A DNA stretch of 64,000 bases from Mangrovivirga cuniculi (GCF_005166025.1 NZ_CP028923.1:620001-684000); one strand, 5' to 3'. Numbered from the stretch's first letter, positions 1 to 10,690 are shown. Notes: a model not told the origin generated them from the letters alone. Numbers and translations are program-made.

Positions 1-10
1 TAGTATCACA

Positions 11-3000
11 ATGCGCCAGATAATACTTTTTGCTTTTAGCTTAATTTTTAGTGTCAATTTTATTTTTGGTCAGACATTCACAGAACCGTCACCCAAATTA
101 ATAGAACCGGAACTAATTGATCCAATTGAACCAATTGATCCCGGGGATGGTGGGACTACAACTTGTTCCATCGACAAGGTATTGAGAGATGGTGATGCTG
201 GTACAACTATAGAGGCTCATGAAACTGAAACATTTCGAGCTGTAACAAATCCTTCAGGGTGTTTTGAAGTGATGAATACTGACTGGCATATCAGTATTGA
301 TTATGGATTGTATATTAATATCGCAAATAATATTGATAGAGTAGTCATTGATTTTAATGATTATAATTTACAAGGTGGAGAGCGAATTAGAATAAGAGCA
401 ACCCTTGATGGTGTTTCAAGATATTATAGCTTTACTATTCCAATAGAATGCGATAGCAGTCCCTCAATATCTGTTAGCGGAGATCTATGTGCAGGAAATC
501 AAATTACGCTTAGCTTACTAAATGCTTCACAAAGTTACACTTGGGATTTACCAAGCGGTTTTCTTGTACCAATGGGAGAGAGTTTAACTTCCAAAACAAT
601 TACCGTCACACCTACAGAAGTTGGTAATTATACCATAACAGCTATAAATTCAGAATCTACGTGTACTTCTCCTTCTAAATCAATAAGTATATCCTCAGGA
701 GTATCTTCAGCCTCTTTGGTTTCTCCTGTTAGTTTAGTATGTATTCCAGATAATCCAACCCAAACATTTCAATTGGATATTAATGGCTCATATACAGGAA
801 TTGAATGGTATATTGATCCCGTTGGGCAAGGAAGTCTTATTCCTGATTATACAGATGTAGAATCAATAAATTATACATTTACTCAGGCCGGTGATTATAG
901 TTTATCTGCAAGAATAATAGGTTGTGGAGATGATGTGTATGTAAATCATACGGTTACTGTTGAAAAACCTGAAATTTTAAGTTGTGACAATTGTAATATT
1001 GATGTATGTCAAGGTCAAACAATTGAAATAAATTTAAGCACATCTACGGGAACCGACATTCTTTGGGAAAACTTTTACGATGAAAATGGTCAATTTGTTC
1101 AGCTTCCTGATAACGTTGTCTTGTCAGAACCAAATTTAAACAATACATCAGTTAAACTTACTTTCAATAGTTCAGGCACAAAAGAATTTACTTTAAGACC
1201 TCAGGGAAATGGTTGTGTCGGATCCGATTATAAATTTAAAATCATAGTGCCGGAAGAAAATGCTGCAACTGAAGTGTCCTTTATTCCCTCTGATGTTTCA
1301 TCTAAATCAATGTATGTAAACAGTTGTTATCAGAGAACAAGTGTGTGTGGACGCACCTACGATGAAATTGTATTATTCGGAAAGTTGAATACCGGAGACA
1401 TGCATAATTGGGGTAATGCGGCATTTTCCGCAACAGCTAATTTTACAGCTAAGTTCAACTTTGAAAATTCTAGCATCTCAGATCAGAACATTTCATTAAA
1501 TATAGATAACACCAAGCCTGAACAAATATATTATTTCACCTTAGACGCAGCTACTTATGATCTAGATGATCTGAGATCAATTTCAATAGAACCAAATGGG
1601 TCACCATGGTTTACTTCAACAATTGATCCTGCTGATATTGATGATGTTAATATTGAGTTTTACATCGAGCCTAAATATTCAATCGACGTAAAAAATGCAC
1701 TGGTCGGAGTAAAACCTTCGAATGCATCTACACAGTGGGAACATTCTTTTGAACTTTACAATAACAATCCAAATGATTGCTATGAAATTCCTTACTACCA
1801 CCTCCAGATAGTTAGAAAGTATGCAGAGGAAACTTCTCCAAATTGGGAAAATGCAACTAATTATTTTATCGCAGTAGAGGGTGAAAATACCGAGGCCAAT
1901 CCTACCATAGCTCAATTATCTTTAGCAGAGGGTAGTGGTAGTTATTACTGGAGAGTAAGGGCATTAGGGTCTGATTTAGATGGAACAATCAGTCACGATG
2001 CTCAAAAAATGAGTGCATGGTCAAATGGCGATGTAATTACTCATACCGACCCGGACCAGGATCTTAACTGGATTTATAGTAGATTCTTTACAGAACAAGG
2101 AAAAGTAAAAGAGCAGGTAACTTACGCAGATGGCTTAAGCAGGGTTAGACAACAACAAACTAGGCTAAATAATCGTGTCGTAGGAACCGAATCTTATTAT
2201 GACCACTTGGGTCGTAACAACGCCAATTCACTTCCAATCCCAATGGCTGATAATCAGAATTATCTGGGATATAAAGAAAGCGGAATCTTAAGGGAAAATA
2301 CAGGAGCTCAGGAACCTTCACCTTTAACTGGTCATAATCTCAAAATGGGAGATGCTTTAAGTATCAATAGTTATTATGAAAGTACTCTTTTAGATGGAGA
2401 AGGTAATCCGCTAAACGCAGAAGTTCCAAAGGCAGAAGGAAGACCGTATTCTCAAACTATTTTTAGAAATGAACCGGAAAGCAGGCCTTATATTCAGGCT
2501 GGAGTAGGGCGAGAACATAAAGTAGGTGAAACGATAATTTATGACGAAGTAACCGGAGAAGAAATTAGAAAATTTGGAGACAAGGTTATCAAGACCTATT
2601 ATCTTAATGCCCAGGCTGACGAACTCATAAAAGTATTTGGAAAAGACGCTCCTAATGCTGAAAATGTCACCAAACAGGTCACATTTGATGCTAACGGAGT
2701 TGCATCGGTATCTTATACAGATAAGGCAGGGAGGACAATCGCCACAGCGCTTTCATATACTGATATTAATTCGATGGATCAATTAAATGTTCCATTAGAA
2801 ACAGTTCAAAAGAGTCTTGAAGCCAGGTCATATCAGACTGGTCCTGGAGAGTTTAAGGTAGTTAATAATGTTTTTGTTACCGAGGAAGTAAGTGGTGTAG
2901 AATTTACTTATTCTTTTTCGATACCTGCTAATAATGGCAATACAACATCTTCTTTTGATTGTAATTCTATTTGTACAGATTGTGATTATTATCTAGAGCT

Positions 3001-6000
3001 CGCACTTTATCAGGAAGGCGACCCTTTGTTCTCTGATAAAACAACTTCCGAAGGAGATTTTGCTGATAGATCAGAAATTTTTAAAGTTTTTACTGAAAAA
3101 CCTATTAAGGTTACTGCAGCAAATAATAATGGGCAATGTAGTATTGTTCTTGATGGAGAAACCTTAACCGGAACAGCTCCAACACTTAAACCTGGGGTAA
3201 ACTATACTCTTGTAAAAACTATTAAAACCAGAAATATAGGTTATAAAGAAATTACTGATCCAAATACTGGGGTAATAACCTATGAAAAAAATACCGAAAC
3301 CGATCTGGAGTTATTTAAGAAGAAACAAATAAAAGCTTTTGATGCAAGGGTTTCCAGGTTAAGAGATGATGTTGAGACCACTAGTGATTTAAGTTCTCTT
3401 GCTAATGAAAATAATATCGTCACCCTTGCAACATCTGTTAGTGAAGTTGACCCTACTCCCATAAACTGTGAGTCAATCAGTTTTGAATTACCAGCCTCTG
3501 ATTGCCTTGATGAACCATTAGAAAAAGCTAGTCAAGAATATGAGGCCTATTTTAATAGTGAATTAGAAGGTATATCCTCAATCACTTATTACAAATACAA
3601 TCCAGCGTATTCAGATATCGAGAGAGAGGTTGCTAAAATCTCTGCGGGAGATTTAGATCAAATGGTTAGAAACCTTCTGATAGACTATCCTCAATTATCA
3701 AATGACGAAGTCTGGAGTGCGTGGGAAGGATTGGTAACTCAAATCAAAGTTTCTTCTGCGAACCCTCCAGACACTGATCCGAAAAAAGACGAAAAAACAT
3801 ATCACATACCTGACAACGAAGTGATTGACGAGGATATTGATCTGACCATTGAAGAACAGCCCATCCTCGATCGCTTTTTGAATATCCTCGAAGGAGAAAT
3901 GTCTTCAAAAGTTTCAGGCGTCATGGATGTCAATTGCGATGAATCTACTGAATCTGAAGAATTATGGAAAACAGCTTTTTTTGATAAAATATACTATTAT
4001 GGTAAGTTAGAAGGTATTACTAAATCTTCTGATCCTCAAAATTATTATCAATATGTTTATTTTAATGAAGGGATAAAGGAGCATGAAGATCTGCTTAATC
4101 AATTAGTAGGAAATCCTTTGGGAACTATTCCATTACTACAGTCGTACTTTAATCAACTTTCTTTTTGTGATAGACAAGCATTAAAATTAGGCCAGGGAGG
4201 CACGTTAAGTGATGAAGTTAAAAATATTCTTAAAGATCCTCAGTATTTTGAAACTAACATAAAAAGTGAGTGTTATGAGCTGTGTCAATCCAGGGCTGTA
4301 GAATTTCGTGATAAAATAGCCCATGAAATATTATCAACAAATTCAGGAGCTACTTTTGAAGGATACCGTGTTATTAAAACGGAATTAGTTCAAGGGGATC
4401 AGGGTAATGAAACTACTTATTTTCAATATTCTTTACAGGAAGAGCCAGGGCTTATAATTACAGATCCAACAATCAGTAAATGTGAGCTTGATAACATGGT
4501 AGAAGGGTTAGTTAGCAAATGCCAGGAAGGCTATTGTGATCAGATAAACATTAATACCACAGATGCCGGTCAGTTTAATTTTGATATAGGTACGCTTCAA
4601 AAAGTAATGCACGCAAACATCGATGTTAAAGTAAATTACGGTTCATTACTTTCTGGTTACAAAGAGGTTAGTTTTGATCAAGGAAATTTATTTGAATTTA
4701 GGTTTATTGAAAATTTATATCCATTGCTAGATGTAGAACAGTCTGTAGTATTAAATGGAAAGGCATATTTATTGGGTAGAGCTAGAGATGGATTCACATA
4801 TAATGGAACTACTTTTAATGACGAACAAGCCAGCTATTTCAAGTTTTTAGCAATTTTTAGTCATGAGAATGGAATTGAAAAATTCATAAAGATTAATGAT
4901 GCAAGTAATGATCCAAATTGGAAATTGGAAATTGAAAATGAAAATAGCATTTATTTATTTTATTTTAATAGAAGTAGTGCTCGAATAGTAAACGAGTATG
5001 ATCAAAACCTAAATTTTATCAATTCGAAACCTCTTAATGGGTCTGCTTATGCAAGTGAAGCTACATTTAATCATACTAATGGAAACTGGGTTGTTACTTA
5101 TCTAAATAATATTAATGGAAGTAGCCAATATAAAATGGATATTGATAAGTATACCAATGAATTAGATTTCATTTCTAATATAAATAAAGTTGGCGATTAT
5201 TCTGGATTTGATAAATCTTTAGGAAAATGGTTCAACTTATATTACGATGGTTACACAAACGAATTTTATTTTAGATTCACTAAAGGAGATGCTTTGCCTC
5301 CATCATTTTTAACAAATAATGAAAGCGCATTGGTCAGATTAAATTCTGATTTTGAAGTGATAAATATTCATTATGAACCTTTGATACTAGGCACTAGTTT
5401 TAAAATTTCTCCAAATACTATCTTCGGGCTCGAAACGAAAAGTGGTATTTCTGGTAGGTTTCTAACTCGTAGAAATAAGAATTATTTATCAAAGGAATTA
5501 GAGGTGCCTTTAAATACATCATATTATTATTTTAACTTTGATGAGTTAGGAAATATAGTATTAGCTAATGATAATTTAATTAAGGTATTCTCAACTGATT
5601 TTTCTGATATTATAGAGTATGACTTAAGGCACGTTGAAACGACACATGGTTATAGAGAAGTCACAGGGGCTATTTTTGGTGAAAATTATACTTATGTATT
5701 TAACGATGATGGTAATCAAGAATTAACAATTGGCCATGGTGGTATAGATAAATATAGTAATTCAGAACCATGTTATTTTAATCAAGCTTATCACTTGCAA
5801 TTCAAGTTTACTGATATTCCTACTAGTCCCACTTATGATGAAATACCAGACGAGCTGAAAGACTATGTATATCATCCTACAGTTGAGCCTTGTGAAGATC
5901 AGCAAAGGCAAAAGGTTTTATCAGCATTTGATGAAAGCTTTAGAATTCTAAGAGCTGAAAAAATAAAAGCGATAGAAGAGTCTTACAAACAAGCATGTGA

Positions 6001-9000
6001 GATCCCTGATTTCTGGGAAGAAAGCATTAAATATAAATACGATGAAGCTATTTATCACTATACACTATATTACTATGACCGTGCAGGTAACCTGGTAAAA
6101 ACTGTTCCTCCGGCTGGAGTTAAAACCCTCGATGTGAGTGATGGTGGTATTGAAGCATCTAAACTTGCAGATCCGAACCATACCATGGAGACTCATTACC
6201 GATATAATTCACTCGGTCAGCTGGTATGGCAGTCAACTCCGGATGGTGGAGTAACCAACTTCTACTACAATGATCTTGGTCTGCTGCGATTCTCGATCAA
6301 TGCGAAGCAACGACAGGAAGGGAAGTTTTCATACACTAAGTACGATGCTCTGGGCAGAGTGATCGAAGTAGGGCAGTCTAATGGAAATGATTCCGATTTT
6401 GAAAGTGTGATAAACCAGGTGGGAGAGAGTAGTTTCCCGACCACAGAGACAGGTTTGGAGCAAAGGACAATAACCAAATATACCCAAGCTCATCCTACAG
6501 AAGATTGGTTGAACAACCACACTCAAACACATCTGCGTAACCGGGTAAGCTATACCATGTACGATGCGGATGGGGATTTAAGTGAGCAATCTACTGATGA
6601 TCAATCAATCTCTGTATTCTCATATGATATCCATGGAAATGTGAACCGATTAATTCAAAAACTACCCGGGTTAGGTCGAGGCTTTGTCATTGAGTATGAG
6701 TATGACCTGATTAGTGGCAATGTTACCGAAGTAGCCTATAACAGGGGCAAGGAAGATGCATTCTTCCACCGATATGAATACGATGCGGATAACAGAATCG
6801 TAAAAGTAGAAACTTCACCAAACGGAATTCTCTGGGATACCGATGCAGAGTATGAATACTATGCTCATGGTCCGTTGAAGCGAACAATCCTGGGAGAAGA
6901 CCATGTACAGGGAGTGGACTATACCTACACTATTCACGGTTGGTTGAAGTCGATAAATGACCATGACTTAAATCCTTCAGAAGACCCTGGTAAAGATGGC
7001 ACTTTAGGTGGATTAACCGCTAAGGATGCTTTTGCTATGACGCTTAATTATTACAGCGGTGATTATAAAAATGTTGACCCAGCAAATGATATTAATAACC
7101 AGCTTAATGCTGAGACAGGAAAAGACCTGTTTAACGGTAACATCAGTGCGTGGGCGACTAATGTTGATGGAAATTTAACAGGTAGTGGTTTGATGGGATT
7201 CCAGTATAGCTATGATGTATTAAATAGAATTAAGTCAAGTAATAGATTTACTCATAACGGATTCGACTGGAATGGTGTAGATAACTTTGCTACAAGCTAT
7301 ACCTATGATGGTAATGGTAACCTGCAAACCTTAACCCGACAAGGTGGCAGCAGTTCTTTAATCGATGATTTCCGCTATCATTATGATAAGAATGAAGAGG
7401 GTGAGTTAATAAACCGATTAAACCATGTGGTAGATTATGCCGGTGCTGTTGGAAAAGACATGGGTAGCCAGGGAGTCAATAATTACCAGTATGATGAGAT
7501 AGGTAACCTGGTGAGAGATAATATTTCAGGTGTTGATCAAATCAACTGGAATATATCAGGAAAAGTCTCTACAGTGCAGAAGACAAATGGAGCCAAAACG
7601 GAGTTTGAATATGACGCCCTGGGTAACCGGGTAGTGAAACGTTTGATCAACCCGGATAATAGTCAAATAGTAACTTACTATGTACGCGATGCATCGGGTA
7701 ATGTGATGTCTACTTACGAACAAAACATCACAACCAATGGAACAAACGACTATTTCAGACAGCAGGAAACTCCAATTTATGGTAGTGAACGACTTGGCAT
7801 GGTTGAGCCTTTGATAGAAATTGATCCGAATATTAATACCATAACCAATGAATTAAGCGGTGAGGTATCTCGCGTGTTAGGATTGAAAGGTTATGAACTG
7901 AAAGACCATTTAGGTAATGTTCGTACAGTAATATCAGATAAGAAAGTAGGTGATATTACTACCGGCTTTACAGCCGATATTAAGCGAATCAGCAATTACT
8001 ATCCATTCGGTGCTGATATGCCGGACTTAGTTGATCAAACAAATGATTACCGATACGGCTTCAACGGAAAAGAACGCGATGATAGTGGAGAGTGGGACGG
8101 GGCCTTCCCGGTAGTATTTAAGGATGATGCGTTAAAATTAGGTTTGCATTTGGATGATGGAAAAGTAGAGGATTATTCAGGATCAGGATTAACAGGAACT
8201 AAGTATGGAGCTGTTTCTACTACCCAAGATCGTTTTGGGATTGAAAATAAAGCACTCTTATTTACAGGAACAAATGATTATGTAGTCATTCCAGATAGTA
8301 AAGACGATGTAGCCTTTATACACAACACTGGAATTTTTACCATTAGTATTTGGGTTAAGGTTGATGAGGAAACAGGCAGATATATGTTTATGAGAAATCA
8401 ATCTTCCACTTCCAATCGCGGATTTAATTTCATGTATGAGACAAATACTACCTATGGTGATAAACAATTAAGATTTACAATAACAAATGGAACAGGTAGT
8501 CAGAGAACAATAGCATTAGGGTCTACCGGAACTCTAAATGCTGGAAAATGGCATCATGTAGTTGTTTCGGGAGATGGAACGTCAATCCGTTTCTATGTGG
8601 ATGGTCAACCAGATGGCTCAAATACACCAATTAAAGGATTAGCCTCCGGAATAGCATATACAAATTTAAAGCTTAGTGATCCTAATACGAGTATCAAAAT
8701 GGCTGGCGGTATGGATGAGATCCAAATTTACAACCGCACCCTGACAGAGCAAGAAATTGTAGATCTGTACAACGGCATACAGCCAGGTACCAACCAGCCA
8801 GATATGGCAGGGGAAGTACAGGAGTTGACTAATTACGACTACGGCTTCCGAATCTACAACCCCAGTATCGCCAAGTTCTTGAGTGTGGATCCGCTGGCGC
8901 CGGATTTTCCATTTTATACTCCGTATCAGTTTGCTTCAAATATGCCTATACTTGCAATTGACATTGATGGATTGGAATCTAGTGAAAATTTAAATTATAA

Positions 9001-9643
9001 TGAAGGAGGAAAGTCAAAGGCACAAATAGTAGCACCACCACCAGTAGCACCACCACCAGTACTAGTATTACCAAGGCCACCTGCTTCTGGATCCAACCAA
9101 AAGAGAAACTATCATATATTAGGTGATTCATTTTGGGGCATGGGTGATTTTTTTAGGCAATTTATTATTGCTTACACACCTACGTGGATTGATAAGCAAA
9201 AAGAAATTGACAAACAAGAATTCGATTACCTTGAAAGAAAGATTGCGAATGGAGATTATATTGCTGATAATGAAGTTGATAGATATTTAGAATTAGTCGA
9301 GGAATTTGGTGTTCCAATACATGGGAATAGCAAAAAATCCAAAAAACCTCAAATTATATATAAGATTTTTATAAAAGAGACTGGCCAAATTTTAAAATTT
9401 GGGATCTCTGGTAGAGGGGAGGTTAGGCCTAAAGAACAATTAAAAAAGCTATCCTTAGATTATGGTACGGAGGTTGATTATGAAGTTATTGATAGAGCCT
9501 ATGATAACGAAACAGCAAGAGATTTAGAACAGGAATATGTAGATGAATATTTTGAAGAACACAACCGAAGGCCTGCAGAACAAAGGAGGCCTCAAGCTAC
9601 TCAAGAAGGGGAACTAGGTCATAGACCTCCAACATGGTTTTAA
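11..9643 (+). CDS. Giant exported Rhs/YD-repeat polymorphic toxin with C-terminal GIY-YIG-like nuclease tip
   Basis: 3210-residue protein. An N-terminal Sec signal peptide (residues 1-21) is followed by a Pro/Glu/Asp-rich spacer and Ig/PKD-like beta domains to about residue 430. A DUF6443-like segment lies near 687-760. A beta-propeller-like block of short repeats spans about 1550-1915. YD repeats run about 2020-2565. The Rhs-associated core spans about 2640-2990 but is interrupted at about 2700-2925 by a LamG/concanavalin-like domain. A proline-rich linker (about 3013-3030) leads to a variable tip. The last 100 residues contain Y3117-K-I, G3131-I-S-G, arginines 3135/3139 and E3173, the pattern of GIY-YIG (Tox-URI) nuclease toxins. 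Known of the family: the Rhs shell encloses a C-terminal toxin neutralised by the next gene. Inferred: an interbacterial DNA-cleaving effector. Only 10 bases precede the ATG, so the promoter is outside the window. Confidence 0.88.
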   Translation: MRQIILFAFSLIFSVNFIFGQTFTEPSPKLIEPELIDPIEPIDPGDGGTTTCSIDKVLRDGDAGTTIEAHETETFRAVTNPSGCFEVMNTDWHISIDYGLYINIANNIDRVVIDFNDYNLQGGERIRIRATLDGVSRYYSFTIPIECDSSPSISVSGDLCAGNQITLSLLNASQSYTWDLPSGFLVPMGESLTSKTITVTPTEVGNYTITAINSESTCTSPSKSISISSGVSSASLVSPVSLVCIPDNPTQTFQLDINGSYTGIEWYIDPVGQGSLIPDYTDVESINYTFTQAGDYSLSARIIGCGDDVYVNHTVTVEKPEILSCDNCNIDVCQGQTIEINLSTSTGTDILWENFYDENGQFVQLPDNVVLSEPNLNNTSVKLTFNSSGTKEFTLRPQGNGCVGSDYKFKIIVPEENAATEVSFIPSDVSSKSMYVNSCYQRTSVCGRTYDEIVLFGKLNTGDMHNWGNAAFSATANFTAKFNFENSSISDQNISLNIDNTKPEQIYYFTLDAATYDLDDLRSISIEPNGSPWFTSTIDPADIDDVNIEFYIEPKYSIDVKNALVGVKPSNASTQWEHSFELYNNNPNDCYEIPYYHLQIVRKYAEETSPNWENATNYFIAVEGENTEANPTIAQLSLAEGSGSYYWRVRALGSDLDGTISHDAQKMSAWSNGDVITHTDPDQDLNWIYSRFFTEQGKVKEQVTYADGLSRVRQQQTRLNNRVVGTESYYDHLGRNNANSLPIPMADNQNYLGYKESGILRENTGAQEPSPLTGHNLKMGDALSINSYYESTLLDGEGNPLNAEVPKAEGRPYSQTIFRNEPESRPYIQAGVGREHKVGETIIYDEVTGEEIRKFGDKVIKTYYLNAQADELIKVFGKDAPNAENVTKQVTFDANGVASVSYTDKAGRTIATALSYTDINSMDQLNVPLETVQKSLEARSYQTGPGEFKVVNNVFVTEEVSGVEFTYSFSIPANNGNTTSSFDCNSICTDCDYYLELALYQEGDPLFSDKTTSEGDFADRSEIFKVFTEKPIKVTAANNNGQCSIVLDGETLTGTAPTLKPGVNYTLVKTIKTRNIGYKEITDPNTGVITYEKNTETDLELFKKKQIKAFDARVSRLRDDVETTSDLSSLANENNIVTLATSVSEVDPTPINCESISFELPASDCLDEPLEKASQEYEAYFNSELEGISSITYYKYNPAYSDIEREVAKISAGDLDQMVRNLLIDYPQLSNDEVWSAWEGLVTQIKVSSANPPDTDPKKDEKTYHIPDNEVIDEDIDLTIEEQPILDRFLNILEGEMSSKVSGVMDVNCDESTESEELWKTAFFDKIYYYGKLEGITKSSDPQNYYQYVYFNEGIKEHEDLLNQLVGNPLGTIPLLQSYFNQLSFCDRQALKLGQGGTLSDEVKNILKDPQYFETNIKSECYELCQSRAVEFRDKIAHEILSTNSGATFEGYRVIKTELVQGDQGNETTYFQYSLQEEPGLIITDPTISKCELDNMVEGLVSKCQEGYCDQININTTDAGQFNFDIGTLQKVMHANIDVKVNYGSLLSGYKEVSFDQGNLFEFRFIENLYPLLDVEQSVVLNGKAYLLGRARDGFTYNGTTFNDEQASYFKFLAIFSHENGIEKFIKINDASNDPNWKLEIENENSIYLFYFNRSSARIVNEYDQNLNFINSKPLNGSAYASEATFNHTNGNWVVTYLNNINGSSQYKMDIDKYTNELDFISNINKVGDYSGFDKSLGKWFNLYYDGYTNEFYFRFTKGDALPPSFLTNNESALVRLNSDFEVINIHYEPLILGTSFKISPNTIFGLETKSGISGRFLTRRNKNYLSKELEVPLNTSYYYFNFDELGNIVLANDNLIKVFSTDFSDIIEYDLRHVETTHGYREVTGAIFGENYTYVFNDDGNQELTIGHGGIDKYSNSEPCYFNQAYHLQFKFTDIPTSPTYDEIPDELKDYVYHPTVEPCEDQQRQKVLSAFDESFRILRAEKIKAIEESYKQACEIPDFWEESIKYKYDEAIYHYTLYYYDRAGNLVKTVPPAGVKTLDVSDGGIEASKLADPNHTMETHYRYNSLGQLVWQSTPDGGVTNFYYNDLGLLRFSINAKQRQEGKFSYTKYDALGRVIEVGQSNGNDSDFESVINQVGESSFPTTETGLEQRTITKYTQAHPTEDWLNNHTQTHLRNRVSYTMYDADGDLSEQSTDDQSISVFSYDIHGNVNRLIQKLPGLGRGFVIEYEYDLISGNVTEVAYNRGKEDAFFHRYEYDADNRIVKVETSPNGILWDTDAEYEYYAHGPLKRTILGEDHVQGVDYTYTIHGWLKSINDHDLNPSEDPGKDGTLGGLTAKDAFAMTLNYYSGDYKNVDPANDINNQLNAETGKDLFNGNISAWATNVDGNLTGSGLMGFQYSYDVLNRIKSSNRFTHNGFDWNGVDNFATSYTYDGNGNLQTLTRQGGSSSLIDDFRYHYDKNEEGELINRLNHVVDYAGAVGKDMGSQGVNNYQYDEIGNLVRDNISGVDQINWNISGKVSTVQKTNGAKTEFEYDALGNRVVKRLINPDNSQIVTYYVRDASGNVMSTYEQNITTNGTNDYFRQQETPIYGSERLGMVEPLIEIDPNINTITNELSGEVSRVLGLKGYELKDHLGNVRTVISDKKVGDITTGFTADIKRISNYYPFGADMPDLVDQTNDYRYGFNGKERDDSGEWDGAFPVVFKDDALKLGLHLDDGKVEDYSGSGLTGTKYGAVSTTQDRFGIENKALLFTGTNDYVVIPDSKDDVAFIHNTGIFTISIWVKVDEETGRYMFMRNQSSTSNRGFNFMYETNTTYGDKQLRFTITNGTGSQRTIALGSTGTLNAGKWHHVVVSGDGTSIRFYVDGQPDGSNTPIKGLASGIAYTNLKLSDPNTSIKMAGGMDEIQIYNRTLTEQEIVDLYNGIQPGTNQPDMAGEVQELTNYDYGFRIYNPSIAKFLSVDPLAPDFPFYTPYQFASNMPILAIDIDGLESSENLNYNEGGKSKAQIVAPPPVAPPPVLVLPRPPASGSNQKRNYHILGDSFWGMGDFFRQFIIAYTPTWIDKQKEIDKQEFDYLERKIANGDYIADNEVDRYLELVEEFGVPIHGNSKKSKKPQIIYKIFIKETGQILKFGISGRGEVRPKEQLKKLSLDYGTEVDYEVIDRAYDNETARDLEQEYVDEYFEEHNRRPAEQRRPQATQEGELGHRPPTWF

Positions 9644-9654
9644 TTAATTTTATT

Positions 9655-10350
9655 ATGCTAAAAGAATTAAATATTGAGTCTTATTTTGGAAATCCAAACG
9701 CAAAATTATTCAATCAAGAGGCAAATATAATCTGCAATTCAATAAGTCAATTTTTACAGGATGAAAAATTAGACACTGGACACATTGAATGTATAGATCT
9801 TATATTCACAAAAAAAGTAATAGGTAATACTATTGTAAATTCTGGCTGGAAATTACGTAAGCAGATTATATTTGATTTTGAATTGTTTTGGGAAAGTTCG
9901 AATGAAATTAGACAAAAAATATTAGTAGAGATTTCAAAACAACAAGTTTTAGCGTTTGCAGAATCATTCAATTGGAATATTAAGAAAATTATTAAAGCTT
10001 TTGATCGAGCGAAGGAAAGTAATTATTCTACTACAAAAATTTATAACAAACCGCTAGACTTTGTTGAAAGTAAAAAAATTTATTTAGGTTATACCTATGA
10101 AAAAGACGGAGCTATTGTTTTTCTTAACTTTACAAAAGACAATAAATTAATATCACAAAAAAAATTATGTAAAGTTTGGCCGGATAAAGAATACCTTTTA
10201 AGGCTGCATGGTAATTTTAAAAAGGAAGAAGATAAAATAATAATTGAATCCTCTGGTTTGTCAAGGAAATCATTTAAGTTAATTTATAATTTAGAGAACG
10301 ATAAGACCACATTAGATGGAGATATTCCAAGGTGGATTGAATTGATTTAA
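9655..10350 (+). CDS. Candidate immunity protein for the Rhs GIY-YIG toxin
   Basis: 231 residues, soluble, no signal peptide or membrane segment, Lys/Ile/Asn-rich and clearly more AT-rich than the Rhs repeat region. I chose the ATG at 9655. An in-frame ATG at 9634 overlaps the toxin stop codon and would add seven residues, so translational coupling by overlap is also possible. I do not recognise the family. The second half (residues about 120-231) looks like a beta-rich fold. The call rests on position: in polymorphic toxin systems the gene directly behind the Rhs tip encodes the cognate immunity protein, normally cytoplasmic for a nuclease toxin, which fits the absence of a signal peptide. 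It could instead be an unrelated cargo gene. Confidence 0.6.
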   Translation: MLKELNIESYFGNPNAKLFNQEANIICNSISQFLQDEKLDTGHIECIDLIFTKKVIGNTIVNSGWKLRKQIIFDFELFWESSNEIRQKILVEISKQQVLAFAESFNWNIKKIIKAFDRAKESNYSTTKIYNKPLDFVESKKIYLGYTYEKDGAIVFLNFTKDNKLISQKKLCKVWPDKEYLLRLHGNFKKEEDKIIIESSGLSRKSFKLIYNLENDKTTLDGDIPRWIELI

Positions 10351-10375
10351 CTAATCCGTCCCCAACTGGTCCAAG

Positions 10376-10690
10376 GTGTGCCGAGAAGTGAAAGCTCGGG
10401 TTAAAGTCTTTCATAAACTGTAATTGAGATGGAGGTAGGTCCTGACGACAGGTGTCAGGATCTAATTGATCCTCTGAAGGTGCTGTTCAGGCGGAGCCTT
10501 CAAACTACCCTTCGGTGCTGGATGAGTAATTATCTGGTATTGAGCGGAACAGGGAAAAGGTCTTGTTAAAAGATCAAGTGCGTATATAGGAGATGAACGA
10601 AAGTCGAAAGATACTGACCGTTGCGTCAGTGTGAACCATCGAAGACGTGTAGAGAAAGTGGAATATATCGTCAAAACTTGACCTGGCTTG
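10376..10690 (+). ncRNA. Structured RNA segment, candidate group II intron 5' (domain I) remnant
   Basis: About 315 noncoding bases, richer in GC than the flanks and dense in complementary arms. CCGAG/CTCGG pairs at the 5' end. A multibranch unit is closed by GGTAG/CTACC and contains TCCTGAC/GTCAGGA and GAAGG/CCTTC hairpins. ACTGAC/GTCAGT forms another hairpin near 10612-10629. The proposed 5' end GTGTG (10376) fits the GUGYG start of group II introns, and a GAACGAAAGTCGAAAG-like stretch resembles domain I. No reverse transcriptase, domain V or 3' end is present, so at best it is a truncated remnant. Assignment to group II is from memory of such sequences, not a search. Confidence 0.45.
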
